Origin: Gemmatimonadota bacterium
GTDB taxonomy: Bacteria; Gemmatimonadota; Gemmatimonadetes; Gemmatimonadales; Gemmatimonadaceae
Length of the DNA stretch: 27,949 nt
Assembly (NCBI GenBank): GCA_016712265.1
Contig: JADJRJ010000002.1
Location: forward strand, 1-27,949
Reading direction: 5' to 3'
This document shows positions 9,552-18,300 of this stretch, piece by piece. Made by a program: the position numbers and the translations under genes. Under the pieces are notes generated by a model. The model searched no databases. It was not told the origin of the DNA and was given only the letters and a program-made list of their open reading frames with translations. The stretch's first letter is position 1. Each line of letters starts with the position of its first letter.

Positions 9552-9566
9552 CTTGCAACGCGCAAG
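9552..9566. promoter_or_regulatory. Palindromic operator copy 1 (CTTGC-N5-GCAAG) for the HxlR regulator
   Basis: An inverted repeat CTTGC AACGC GCAAG lies in the gap between the divergent membrane-protein and HxlR genes. A second copy with the same arms follows 31 bp further on. Paired dyads spaced by whole helical turns are typical of operators bound by two dimers of a MarR/HxlR-type regulator. Confidence 0.7.
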
Positions 9567-9568
9567 CG

Positions 9569-9596
9569 AAAGTACACGTTGACTTGCATCACGCAA
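9569..9596 (-). promoter_or_regulatory. Putative promoter of the small membrane protein gene
   Basis: On the minus strand TTGCGT (9591-9596) and TACTTT (9569-9574) are separated by 16 bp, about 40 bases upstream of the ATG at 9529. The -35 lies within operator copy 2 and the -10 just beyond copy 1, so regulator binding would block it. Match to consensus is moderate. Confidence 0.4.
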
Positions 9597-9597
9597 G
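9583..9597. promoter_or_regulatory. Palindromic operator copy 2 (CTTGC-N5-GCAAG) for the HxlR regulator
   Basis: CTTGC ATCAC GCAAG has the same five-base arms as copy 1 with a different spacer, which argues that the arms are selected. It lies 17 bases before the hxlR ATG at 9614, so it can also serve autoregulation. Confidence 0.7.
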
Positions 9598-9613
9598 AGG
9601 ATTCCGTTCGGGC

Positions 9614-10066
9614 ATGACACGCACTGCCCGATCCCGTCGTTCCGGTTGCCCCATCAGTATCGCATTGGAGCTGCTGGGGGATCCGTGGTCCCTGCTGATC
9701 GTGCGGGACCTGATGTTCAAGGGGATCCGCACGTTCTCCGGGTTCCAGCAGGCGGGGGAGGGGATCGCGACGAACATCCTGGCCGAGCGACTGAAGCGGC
9801 TCGAAGCCGCCGGGATCATCACTCGGCGCCCCGATCCGGACGACGGTCGCCGGGCGATTTACGCGCTCACGCCTCGTGGGATCGACCTCGCGCCGATGTT
9901 GGTGGAGATGGTGATCTGGTCCGCGCGGCACGAGGAGACGGATGCGCCGCCAGCGACGGTGCGGGCGATGAAGCGCGATCGGGATGCGTTCGTGCGCGAG
10001 GTTCGCGCGCGCCTGACCGGTCAGGCTATCAGCGCCAGTCGGGGCGAGGACCCGTCGGCGACATGA
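9614..10066 (+). CDS. HxlR-family winged-helix transcriptional regulator
   Basis: 150 residues from ATG 9614; the longer open frame back to 8981 runs through the divergent genes and is a shadow. The sequence is a clear HxlR winged helix: CPISIALELLGDPWSLLIVRDLMFKGIRTFSGFQ (with the Cys near residue 12 found in many family members), GEGIATNILAERLKRLEAAGIITRRP (recognition helix and wing), then DPDDGRRAIYALTPRGIDLAPMLVEMVIW. The C-terminal ~40 residues are charged and helical, as in family dimers. HxlR proteins bind palindromic operators near their own gene as dimers and often respond to reactive electrophiles or oxidants. Two CTTGC-N5-GCAAG sites directly upstream and a divergent membrane-protein gene make a local regulatory pair. 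The inducer is not predictable here. Confidence 0.9.
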   Translation: MTRTARSRRSGCPISIALELLGDPWSLLIVRDLMFKGIRTFSGFQQAGEGIATNILAERLKRLEAAGIITRRPDPDDGRRAIYALTPRGIDLAPMLVEMVIWSARHEETDAPPATVRAMKRDRDAFVREVRARLTGQAISASRGEDPSAT

Positions 10067-10208
10067 ACTCCCCACATAGCAGGTGGCTGATGACGTGCGA
10101 TGGCGGTCCACGGACGCTGGGACAATTCAGCAGGGCTGGCTTGGTGAATCGAACGAGCGCTCGCGATCGTAAGGCACGCCTTGGCTTCACGGCCACAGGT
10201 GCACGCGG

Positions 10209-10703
10209 ATGGTAAACGCCGACATGAATTCCTTGCTCGCCGCCCTCCTGGACGGCTGGGAGCGAAACAACGTCGTCCTGCACAACCTGCTGCGCGCCCT
10301 CCCGGTCGCGGGGCACACGGCCCGTGCTACCCCCACAAGCCCCACAGTCGGCCAGATGTTCACCCATCTATGCCATGAACGCCTCGTCTCCGTGGAAGAG
10401 AACGCTCCGGAGCATGCCGGATCACGTCCGGCAGAGGAGTGGGGAACACCGGCGGATCCCGAAGACCTCCATGCGCTGCTTGACCATAGCGCCGAGCGTG
10501 TGCGAACCGCGGTGGTGACCCGGATGGGGGAGGGGCGTAGCCTGGATCGGTCCTTTGCCCATCCAGCGCAGTTGATCCAGTTCCTGATCTTCCATGAGGC
10601 ATACCACCATGGACAGATCAAACTGGCCTTGAAGGTCGCGGGGACCCCGCTGTCCGATGACGAGACGGGCCCAATCACGTGGGATGTGTGGCGGCGCCGC
10701 TGA
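10209..10703 (+). CDS. DinB/YfiT-like four-helix-bundle protein (putative metal-dependent enzyme)
   Basis: 164 residues from ATG 10209; ATG 10224 (sixth codon) is an alternative start, and neither has a strong ribosome site. DinB-superfamily features are present: an N-terminal helix ending in MFTHLCHERL with His53/His56, and the C-terminal FLIFHEAYHHGQIKLALKVAG with His129 and His133/134. These three His positions form the usual metal site. Members include thiol transferases and maleylpyruvate isomerases that use mycothiol or bacillithiol, plus many of unknown function; substrate cannot be assigned. Its TGA (10701-10703) directly abuts the stop of the convergent recQ gene (10704-10706), leaving no intergenic base. 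Confidence 0.85.
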   Translation: MVNADMNSLLAALLDGWERNNVVLHNLLRALPVAGHTARATPTSPTVGQMFTHLCHERLVSVEENAPEHAGSRPAEEWGTPADPEDLHALLDHSAERVRTAVVTRMGEGRSLDRSFAHPAQLIQFLIFHEAYHHGQIKLALKVAGTPLSDDETGPITWDVWRRR

Positions 10704-12255
10704 TCAGCTGTGTTTCGCGATGACCTCGAGGAACTCGGCGCCGTACCGCTCCAACTTCGCTTGGCCAACCCCGGGAACCTGCAGCATCTCACTGGAGCTC
10801 CTCGGGCGGCGCGCGACCATCTCCAGCAGGACGCGATCGCCGAAGACGATGTACGCCGGCACACTTGCGCGGTCGGCCAGCTCGCGCCGTAGCGCGCGCA
10901 AGTGATCAAACAACAATCGCTCGTCCGCATCCAGATCCAGCGCATCACTTGGTCCGCGCGCCGCGCGCCCCCCGGCAGATTTCGACCAGCCCGGCTGCCG
11001 AATGCGTTCCTTCGTGGCAACCTGCGACAGCCGTTCCTCGATCGACTCACCCGTGCAGTGGTCGCAGGAGCTTCCGCAGGGCTCGATGGTCTCGTCGAAG
11101 TGGGCGACCAGCGCCTGGTGGCGGCACCGCGCCTGCTCCACGAGATCAAATAGCGCCACCGTTGCGGCGCGCGTGCGCTTGCGCAGCACGTCATCGTCGA
11201 GGCGGTCGAGGAATCGCTCGTGTTGCTTGACGTCCGCCCACGAGTAGAACAACACGCAGTCACTCGCGAGTCCGTCGCGTCCCGCGCGCCCGATCTCCAC
11301 AATGCCGGGACTCGATGTCCTTCGGCATGTCGCGGTGGATGACGAAGCGCACGTTCGACTTGTCGATCCCCATGCCGAAGGCCACCGTCGCAACAACCAC
11401 GTCAATGTCGTCGCGCTGGAAGGCGTCCTGGTTCTGGGCACGTTCCTCGGGGTCGAGTCCGGCGTGATAGGCACGCGCACGCACGCCGTGTTGCACGAGG
11501 AAGGCGGCGGTCTGCTCAACGCCCTTGCGGCTCTGGCAGTACACGATGCCGCTCTCCCCTTCGTGTGACTGGACCAGGGTCAGCAGCTCGCGGCGCGTGT
11601 TGCCGCCCTGGCCCTTCTTGCGGACCGCAATCCGTAGGTTGGGGCGCAGGAAGGATCCCTTGAACCCGGCCGGCTTCTGCATGCCGAGTTGCCGCAGGAT
11701 GTCCTTGGCCACGGTGCGCGTGGCCGTGGCGGTGAGGGCGAGCACGGGGACGTCGAGCTGTTCCTTGAGGCCCTGCAGCCGTCGATATGATGGGCGAAAG
11801 TCATGTCCCCACTGGCTGATGCAGTGGGCCTCGTCAACGACGAGCAGCGAGATCGGGCATCCTTGGACAAACTCGCCGAGGTATCCGTCGAGGGCCTCGG
11901 GGGCCAGGTAGACCAGTTCGAAGGCGCCGTCGCGGAAGGCGGCGAGTCGTTCGCGGCGTTCCGCGGCGTCGATGGTGGAGTTGATGGTGGTGACCTTGTA
12001 GCCGAGTCCGGCTACCGCATCCACCTGGTCCTTCATGAGGGAGATGAGCGGCGAGATCACGAGCACGGTGCCGCCGAGGAGCCGTGCGGGGAGCTGGTAG
12101 GTCAGGGACTTGCCCGCCCCCGTGGGCATGAGGGCGATGCAGTCGCGCCCGGCGAGCACGGCGTCGATGACTTCGCGCTGGCCGGGGCGGAAGGCGTCGT
12201 AGCCGAAGACGTCGCGGAGGACGGACTCGGGGGTGAGGGGCGGGGCAGCGGTCAC
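10704..12255 (-). CDS. recQ: RecQ-type ATP-dependent DNA helicase, one frameshift
   Basis: 3'-5' DNA helicase of recombinational repair. GTG start at 12255. Helicase domain 1 is complete: FRPGQREVIDAVLAGRD, Walker A MPTGAGKSLTYQLPA, LVVDEAHCISQWGHDFRP (DEAH) and ALTATAT. Domain 2 has GIVYCQSRKGVEQTA and VVVATVAFGMGIDKSNVRFVIHRDMPKDIES. The frame then breaks near 11303: removing one G from the run there restores EIGRAGRDGL (motif VI). A Cys cluster CGSSCDHC marks the zinc-binding subdomain. After it a linker rather than a full RQC winged helix leads to an HRDC domain (DADERLLFDHLRALRRELA ... MLQVPGVGQAKLERYGAEFLEVI). About 517 residues, shorter than E. coli RecQ (about 610). The frameshift may be a read error. 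A possible -10 TATACT lies about 43 bases upstream. Confidence 0.88.
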
Positions 12256-12297
12256 GTGGTGCGAACGATCCGGGTGCGCCTGACGAGTGAATCGACC

Positions 12298-12303
12298 AGT
12301 ATA
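12298..12303 (-). promoter_or_regulatory. Possible -10 element for recQ
   Basis: TATACT on the minus strand, about 43 bases upstream of the recQ GTG, in the short gap after vapC. No good -35 is seen at 16-18 bp, so this is only a candidate. Confidence 0.25.
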
Positions 12304-12316
12304 GTCGGTTCCTTTT

Positions 12317-12733
12317 CTACGGCGTCACAAATCCTTCGCGCTGAGCGGCGTCACGGAGGCGTTCGTCGAAGGTGATGAAGGCCGCTTCGCGCGGCGATCC
12401 TGCCCATTCCAGCGCGGCGGCCAGCTGCAGCGCATCGGCGGCACGGAGCGGATGGAGGCGAAGAAGCCGCAGCGCCTGGTCGCGCACGCCATCCGCGGGT
12501 TGAATCTCGAACCAGCTTTGCCGGAGGGAGTCGAGCAGCGACCGTGCCTCGATTTCCTGGGCGCGATCAAGGACCCCTTCGCGGTGCAGCCTCGCGATGG
12601 CCGACCCGCACTCGACCATCGACCCCCACCACACGACCGGCTCGGCGTCCTCTTCGAACAGGCGGCGCGCCTGTTCGGTGCGAGGTTGTCGGAGCAGCAG
12701 GGGTACGATTGCGGAGGAATCCCAGAACCTCAC
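12317..12733 (-). CDS. vapC: PIN-domain toxin, VapC family
   Basis: 138 residues, a normal VapC length; VapC toxins are Mg-dependent RNases that cut tRNA or rRNA when freed from antitoxin. The PIN acidic residues are visible: Asp5 in MRFWDSSAIV, Glu41 in MVECGSAIARL, Asp100 in LRAADALQLAAALEW and Asp123 in AFITFDERL. The GTG start at 12733 overlaps the stop of the antitoxin gene (12730-12732) in a GTGA junction, so translation is coupled and antitoxin comes first. All catalytic positions are present and the frame is intact, so the toxin is probably functional. Target RNA cannot be predicted. Confidence 0.93.
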   Translation of the reverse strand: MRFWDSSAIVPLLLRQPRTEQARRLFEEDAEPVVWWGSMVECGSAIARLHREGVLDRAQEIEARSLLDSLRQSWFEIQPADGVRDQALRLLRLHPLRAADALQLAAALEWAGSPREAAFITFDERLRDAAQREGFVTP

Positions 12734-13023
12734 CAGCCAGACTCCCGTTCGTCCAAGAGGGCCTTGAGCGACTGGCCGTCGGGATCCTCCGGTCGGCGTC
12801 GGGTCCAGAAATCCTTCGGGAGCGAGGCCGTCGGTGCCCGGAGACGTCCGGTCTTCAATAGAAGGTCTCGGCGGCTCTCCTCGTGCTGGTCGCCGGTGAC
12901 GGGGGCCAGACGCGCGATAAGGCGCCCGCGGTCGGTGACGAGCACTTCGTTCCCCTGTCGCACGATGTCGAGGAACGCGCTCAGGCGCGCCTTCAGCTCG
13001 GAGATCGAAGTGGTCGTTATCAT
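12730..13023 (-). CDS. Phd/YefM-type antitoxin of the vapBC-like pair
   Basis: 97 residues. The first ~50 form a Phd/YefM-type DNA-binding fold (TTTSISELKARLSAFLDIV, then GNEVLVTDRGRLIARLAPV). The C-terminal half, rich in Arg, Pro and acidic residues and ending FWTRRRPEDPDGQSLKALLDERESGW, is the usual disordered toxin-binding tail. It would neutralise the PIN toxin and repress the operon. ATG 13023 is the chosen start; it directly abuts a 17-bp palindrome and lies only six bases past a good -10 hexamer, which suggests a leaderless mRNA. No Shine-Dalgarno is visible. The pairing of a Phd-type antitoxin with a PIN toxin is common. Confidence 0.92.
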   Translation of the reverse strand: MITTTSISELKARLSAFLDIVRQGNEVLVTDRGRLIARLAPVTGDQHEESRRDLLLKTGRLRAPTASLPKDFWTRRRPEDPDGQSLKALLDERESGW

Positions 13024-13040
13024 ATGACTATAATAGTCAT
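13024..13040. promoter_or_regulatory. 17-bp perfect palindromic operator of the toxin-antitoxin operon
   Basis: ATGACTAT-A-ATAGTCAT is a perfect 8+1+8 palindrome ending one base before the antitoxin ATG. It covers the -10 hexamer, so antitoxin/toxin binding would block RNA polymerase. Its AT content stands out strongly from the GC-rich surroundings. Confidence 0.85.
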
Positions 13041-13057
13041 CTTCGGGCTCCCGTCAA
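13030..13057 (-). promoter_or_regulatory. Toxin-antitoxin promoter, probably giving a leaderless transcript
   Basis: On the minus strand -35 TTGACG (13052-13057) and -10 TATTAT (13030-13035) are separated by 16 bp. The A of the antitoxin ATG (13023) is seven bases past the -10, the usual place of transcription start. Confidence 0.65.
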
Positions 13058-13096
13058 TAACGGGGAGCGGTGAAAGCGCCTGCCAATGGGTAAACC

Positions 13097-14458
13097 CTAC
13101 CGCGGTGACGACCCCGTGTAGAGCTCCATCCGCTCCGCCACGTGCACCCAGCCGCGCGACACGTCGCCCGGGTCGAGCCGGTCGAACATGTAGGAGGCGA
13201 GCCGGAGCTCCTTCGACCGATTGAGCACGGCAATCGACTCCACCCACGCGCCGCGACCCGTGCAGACCAGGTAGAGCGACGCGCCGCCGTGCTGTTCACG
13301 TACCGAGTCTACCCGCACACGGCTCCCGAGCAGGTTCGCGACGCGCGAGGCAAGCGTGGAGGCGGACATGGTGGAAGGGCGAGCGGTCGCATAGACCCGC
13401 ACCTCCATCTGCCAGTTCCCGGGCTCACCGTCGAGGCGCGCCACTTGGATGGTGCTGAATTGCTGGGAGCGCCGCCACGCGGCCAGGGTGCGCGCAAACG
13501 GATCGGTGGATGTGGCCATCAGGGACAGGCGAAACGCACGCCCCACGCGTGACACGTCGCCCAACTCCGCGCCGGTTGCGACCAGGGGGCGCACGATCCC
13601 AGCGATCTCGCCGGGTGACCAAGTGGAGACCATCCCATCCCCTTCACGCCCGATCGGGTACTCCGCTGCGAACGGTCCTGCCCACGGCCGCGGCTCGGGG
13701 GTCGCCACTGCCGGGGCCGCGGGGGCCAGGCGCGACCACTGATGCATCGTCCAGGTGCCTAACGGGATGCCGGCATTGGTCTCCGCCCACAACCCGAGCT
13801 TCACGGCCTCGCGATACCGGGCCTCGAACACCAGGTCGCCCGCGCGGTTGCTCGCCATGCGAACCTCGCCGATCACCGTGTCCCGGGGATTCCCGTCGCC
13901 GTCGCGGTACCACCCCTCGAGGAATCGCTCGCTCACCACGCGCCCTGCATCGCACTCGTAGTCCCTGCCACGGCTCAAGACGTAGCGACGCACGGGGGTG
14001 AGGGAGAGCTGCGCGAGGTTCGCCGCGTACTCCTCGTCGGTCATCGCGAAGAAGCTCCCCTCCCGCCACCGGACCGCGGCGTGCCGCAGCTTGCCCGCCT
14101 CGTACTCGCCCGGGTCCCCGTGCTCGCGGGACCAGGCCCGTTGCGCGGCGATCAGCGAATCGCTCCGGCGCGTCGTGATCACCAGGGAGTCGTCAGCCTC
14201 TCCCTCGACGGTGATCGTCTCCCAGTTGAAGCGGGGTCGCCGGCGCCCGATGGACCGTCCGAGACTCGACTGGACGAACTCGCGGGCGAAGTCGACCCGC
14301 CACGTCCCCGAGATCTCGGGGCAGGCGCCACCGGTCAGGGCGGCCACCGTGCCGGGCATCGATGCCCACCCCTCCGGGTAGCCGTCACCACACGCCCCCG
14401 CGACGACCAGGGCCGGGAGCAGCAGCATGCGTTGGAAACCCCGCTCGATTCGATGCAT
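13097..14458 (-). CDS. Putative lipoprotein of unknown function
   Basis: 453 residues, intact frame. The N-terminus MHRIERGFQRMLLLPALVVAGACGDG is a lipoprotein signal: basic region, hydrophobic core and AGAC lipobox, with Cys23 the likely lipidated residue. ATG 14428 (eleventh codon) is an alternative start. After it comes CPEISGTWRVDFAREFVQSSLGRS, the 'Cys-Pro-x-Ile-x-Gly' opening seen in secreted lipocalin-like or beta-rich proteins. The rest alternates predicted strands with many aromatic and charged residues and has two further Cys (YECDAGRV and VCTGRG). I see no enzyme motif. It would sit at the envelope and appears monocistronic. Family not recognised. Confidence 0.78.
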   Translation of the reverse strand: MHRIERGFQRMLLLPALVVAGACGDGYPEGWASMPGTVAALTGGACPEISGTWRVDFAREFVQSSLGRSIGRRRPRFNWETITVEGEADDSLVITTRRSDSLIAAQRAWSREHGDPGEYEAGKLRHAAVRWREGSFFAMTDEEYAANLAQLSLTPVRRYVLSRGRDYECDAGRVVSERFLEGWYRDGDGNPRDTVIGEVRMASNRAGDLVFEARYREAVKLGLWAETNAGIPLGTWTMHQWSRLAPAAPAVATPEPRPWAGPFAAEYPIGREGDGMVSTWSPGEIAGIVRPLVATGAELGDVSRVGRAFRLSLMATSTDPFARTLAAWRRSQQFSTIQVARLDGEPGNWQMEVRVYATARPSTMSASTLASRVANLLGSRVRVDSVREQHGGASLYLVCTGRGAWVESIAVLNRSKELRLASYMFDRLDPGDVSRGWVHVAERMELYTGSSPR

Positions 14459-14660
14459 CCATCCCGGACGCCGGAGCGGGACCGCCGGTCACGCGCACAT
14501 GGGCGCCACGCAGGAGGGGTCAACGGAAGCCCACGGACGCAGCGAGCCGGGGCAATACGGCTCCCCTCAGCGGTGCGCTCGCATCACCCACCCGGGGGGC
14601 TGAAACACGGCTGGCACGTCTCGCCTCGATCCTAAGGTGCTGCAATGCCCCTGACGCCCA

Positions 14661-15359
14661 TCAAGACAGGCTCCATGAGCGATGTGCGGCGCTCGCCAGT
14701 CGGCTGCGTCTCTGCTCCCAGTCCGGCATCGCGCGGCTGAGCAGTCGATAAAAGCGGGGGGAATGATGGGGCTCGATGAGGTGGAGCATCTCGTGCACGA
14801 GCACGTAATCAATGCACGACGCCGGAGTCTGAAGCAGCTCAGGGTTGATCGTGATGGTCCCCTGTGCGGTGCAGCTTCCCCATCGCCGTTTCATTCGCCG
14901 AACTCTTAGCTGTACGTCCAGCTTCGTGAGCATGGCGATGGCGCTCTGCAGCTGCGCCATCCGCTTCAGGAAGACGGCACGTGCGCGCTGGCCGTACCAG
15001 GCAAGGACCGCAAGGCGGACCGCCGCTGTGCCAGCTCCCCGGGATACCCGCACGACAAGTCGCCCCGATCGAATAGCCACTCCGCGCCCGGTGCGTTCGA
15101 TGCGAAGGCGATACTGCCGCCCCAGATACCAACAACTCTCGGCCTGCGCGAACCGATGAGGCGGCATCGGCGCGCAGTCCTCGAACGTCTTCAATTGGCG
15201 AGCAATCCATGACCTCCTTGCATGTACGCGCGCGGTCACCCGTTCGAGCGGTCGGGAGGCCGGGGCACGTACCTCGACACGGCAGTCCGGGAACACCGTG
15301 ATCACGAGGTCGCGGCGATTCTCCTGGATCAGATCGTACGAAAAGGAGCGGCTGCCCAT
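14661..15359 (-). CDS. YgjP-like (DUF45) zinc metallopeptidase associated with type I RM
   Basis: 232 residues from ATG 15359, 24 bases after the hsdR stop in the same direction, so the last gene of the restriction operon. The family signature is clear: an N-terminal beta-rich part (RDLVITVFPDCRVEVRAP ... SWIARQL), YLGRQYRLRIE, then RMKRRWGSCTAQGTITINPELL, then the zinc motif HEMLH (residues 189-193) with a third ligand His198/199 in EPHHSPRFY. YgjP/WSS1/SprT-like peptidases can cut DNA-bound proteins, and members of this family often follow hsdR in type I operons, where their function is unproven. All metal ligands are present. A role in removing stalled restriction complexes or DNA-protein crosslinks is speculation. 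Confidence 0.9.
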   Translation of the reverse strand: MGSRSFSYDLIQENRRDLVITVFPDCRVEVRAPASRPLERVTARVHARRSWIARQLKTFEDCAPMPPHRFAQAESCWYLGRQYRLRIERTGRGVAIRSGRLVVRVSRGAGTAAVRLAVLAWYGQRARAVFLKRMAQLQSAIAMLTKLDVQLRVRRMKRRWGSCTAQGTITINPELLQTPASCIDYVLVHEMLHLIEPHHSPRFYRLLSRAMPDWEQRRSRLASAAHRSWSLS

Positions 15360-15383
15360 GGGAAGCGCCGAGGCGTTGGACGG

Positions 15384-18300
15384 TCACGCAGGTTTCCGTC
15401 GCCGAGCCACGTTCAGAACGTCATCGAGGAGGGCGTCCATGTCGTCCAGCGACATGGTGAGGCCGTGTCGGTCTCTGAGCTCGAAGAGTTCGTCCTCGAT
15501 CTCTGTCTTCATGCGATTCTGGACGTCCGGGTTGTCCACCCAGTTCACGACGCGTCGGCTGTCGATGATGTCGTCGATGGAAACCGCTGTGTCGGCGCCG
15601 AGCTGCTCCAGCCTGGTCGGATCGGCCTCGTACTTGGCCAGTCGTTCGCGCACGAGACCGTAGTATGCGGTCTTCACTGGATCGTATCGCACGGCCGGAG
15701 GGAGGTCGTCCTGCGGTCGCTCGGTCACCGAATCCGCGACGCCGTGAACACGTGCGAGGTACTCAGCGTCCGAGATCCGTCCGGCCCGCCACTCGGCGAT
15801 TGTTTGCTCAAGGAGCGAGGAGAATTTCAAGTAGAACGCCGGGTCGTCCTCCATGCGCTCGCGGATCGTCTTCGCGGTACGGTGCGCAATGAGGTCCGCC
15901 TTGGAGGAGACCGACCCGGCCGCCGCGACCTCTCGTGCGAACGCCTCTCGATTGAAGATGTCGACGAGGGGCGTGATCGTCTCGACCTCGCCGGTCCCGA
16001 CGTGCCGGTCCAGCAGACGCTGGATCCTGGGTTCGTAGTCGCCGAAGTCCACGACTTCGGCGTACCGTCGCCTGACGGCGCGACGTAACGCCTCGAAGTA
16101 CCGCAGGTCCTCGCGATACTTCCGGACGCGGTCCTCGGACGTGTGCTCCACGAAGTGCGCGCTGCCGAAGGCGACCGCCGCGGTGCGTGCAAATTCTGCG
16201 AGTGCATGATAGAACTCATCTCGCACCGCCTCGTCGGCGAGAAGGCGCTCGTACTCCTCTTGATCGCGCCGGTTGCGCACGCTGGCGAAGACGGCCCACA
16301 GGTCGGTGTGGAGCTGCGGAAGGCGCCCGGTCTCCGCAGCGACGTCGATCAGCGTGCCCTCCAGATCCTGAGCCTCGAAGCCGGGGAGCGATCCGTACAA
16401 TTCGAGGGCTTCGTTGAGGCCGTGAAGGACTCCGGCGTAGTCGATTACATAACCGAAGTCCTTGCCCTCGTACACGCGATTCACGCGCGCGATAGCCTGG
16501 AGCAACGTGTGCTCCTTGAGCTTGCGCGTCAGATAAAGCACCGTGTTGCGGGGCGCGTCGAAACCCGTGAGCAGCTTGTCGACGACGATCAGAATGTCGG
16601 GATCGTCGCCGTACTTGAAACGCTGGATGAGGTGCTTGTTGTAGTCCTTCTCGTCAGTGAAACGACCCAGGGGACCGACCATGCTGCGCCAGAACTTCAC
16701 AACCTCGGACCGATTGTCCTCGCGCACGTCCTCGTCACCCTCCCGGTCGTCGGGAGCGGAGATGAGGACCTCGGTACTCACCATCCCTGCCTCGTCGAAG
16801 TGCTTCTTGTACAGGATCGCGGTCGCCTTGTCCGGCGCCACGAGCTGGCCCTTGAAGGCACCCTTCCAACCGTTCCTGAGGAAGTGGGCGCTCGCATCCC
16901 AGGCAATGGCGGCGACCTTCTGTTCCGCCTTGTTGAGTTGAGAGGTCGAACTGAACTTGCGCTTGAGATCGGCGACTTGATTCGGCGTGAGGGTGGCCGT
17001 GATGCGGTCGAACCAACGATCAATCTGGTCGCGATCCACGATCTGCGGGACGTCACGACCTTCGTAGAGCAAGCGCACCACTGCCTCGTCGGCGACCGCA
17101 TCATTGATCGTATAGACGGGGCGGATGAGGCCCCCGAATTTCTCGACCGTGTTCTTCTCCTTCTTCGCTACCGGGGTGCCTGTGAACCCGATGAAGCAGG
17201 CGTTGGGGAGCACGCGCCGCATGTTGGTGTGCAACGTGTTGTACTGCCCGCGATGGCTTTCGTCCACCAGCACGAAGATGTCCCGGGACTCGAGGCGAAG
17301 CTTCGTCTTGGTCGACGCTTCGAACTTGTCAATGACCGTGGTCACCACCGGGTGCTTGGCGCTCTCGAGAAGCTCGGCGAGATGGCGCCCGGTTCGCGCG
17401 CGTATCGGCTCGAGGCCGCAATGCTGGAAGGTCCCCCAGATCTGTTCGTCCAGGTCCACGCGGTCGGTGACGAGCAGAACCTTTCGTTGGGGAATGTGCG
17501 CCGACTCTGCGATGGCCGTTGCCAGCATGACCATCGTGAGCGACTTCCCGCTCCCCTGCGTATGCCACACCACGCCGCCCCGTCGTCGGCCCTCGGCGTC
17601 CACGTCCCGAATGCGATCGAGGACTTCCTTCACGGTGAAGTACTGCTGATACCGGGCGATCTTCTTCTCCCCGGCATCGAAGATGACGAAGCGGTGTGCA
17701 AGCTCCAGCAGACGGTCTGGGTGGCACAGAGCAAAGAGGGCACGATCCTGCTCGGTGACTCCTCGACCCTGGGCCAGCAGCGCATCGAAGTAGCGCCGGA
17801 CGTGCCTGAAGCGGTTCCCGAAGATCGCCTCGGCCACGTCCATGGCGGGATGGGTATTGATCAGCTGGAGCAGGGCGGTTTCATCGAGATGCTCCTTCCA
17901 CGATGCCCAGAACTTCTGCGATGTACCGACGGTGCCGTATCGCACGGCATCGGGGCAGCTCGCGAGGAGGAGTTGCGCGTACCAGAAGAGGCGAGGGATG
18001 TACTCGTCGCGCTGGTTCCGGATCTGCTGGGAGATCGCCTCCCTCACCGGATCGCTCCGTAGTGCGGCGTGTTTGCACTCGATGACGCCGAGTGGAATCC
18101 CGTTGACGAATAGGACCAGGTCCGGGCGGCGAGTGTCGGTGCTGCCGCCCGACTCGACGCTGTACTCCTCGGTCACGTGAAACGTGTTGCGTTCGGGATG
18201 CTCCCAATCGATGTAGCGGATCGTGAAACTCTTCAGGTCTCCGTCGATCGACTGCGTAACCGACTTTCCAAGACGGAGGAGGTCGTAGACGCTCTCGTTG

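Noticed and set aside
16143..18062. 639-residue plus-strand open frame inside hsdR
   Set aside because: Exactly antisense to an intact HsdR with all motifs; high-GC third-position bias opens the opposite frame. Composition looks like a shadow and no domain is seen.
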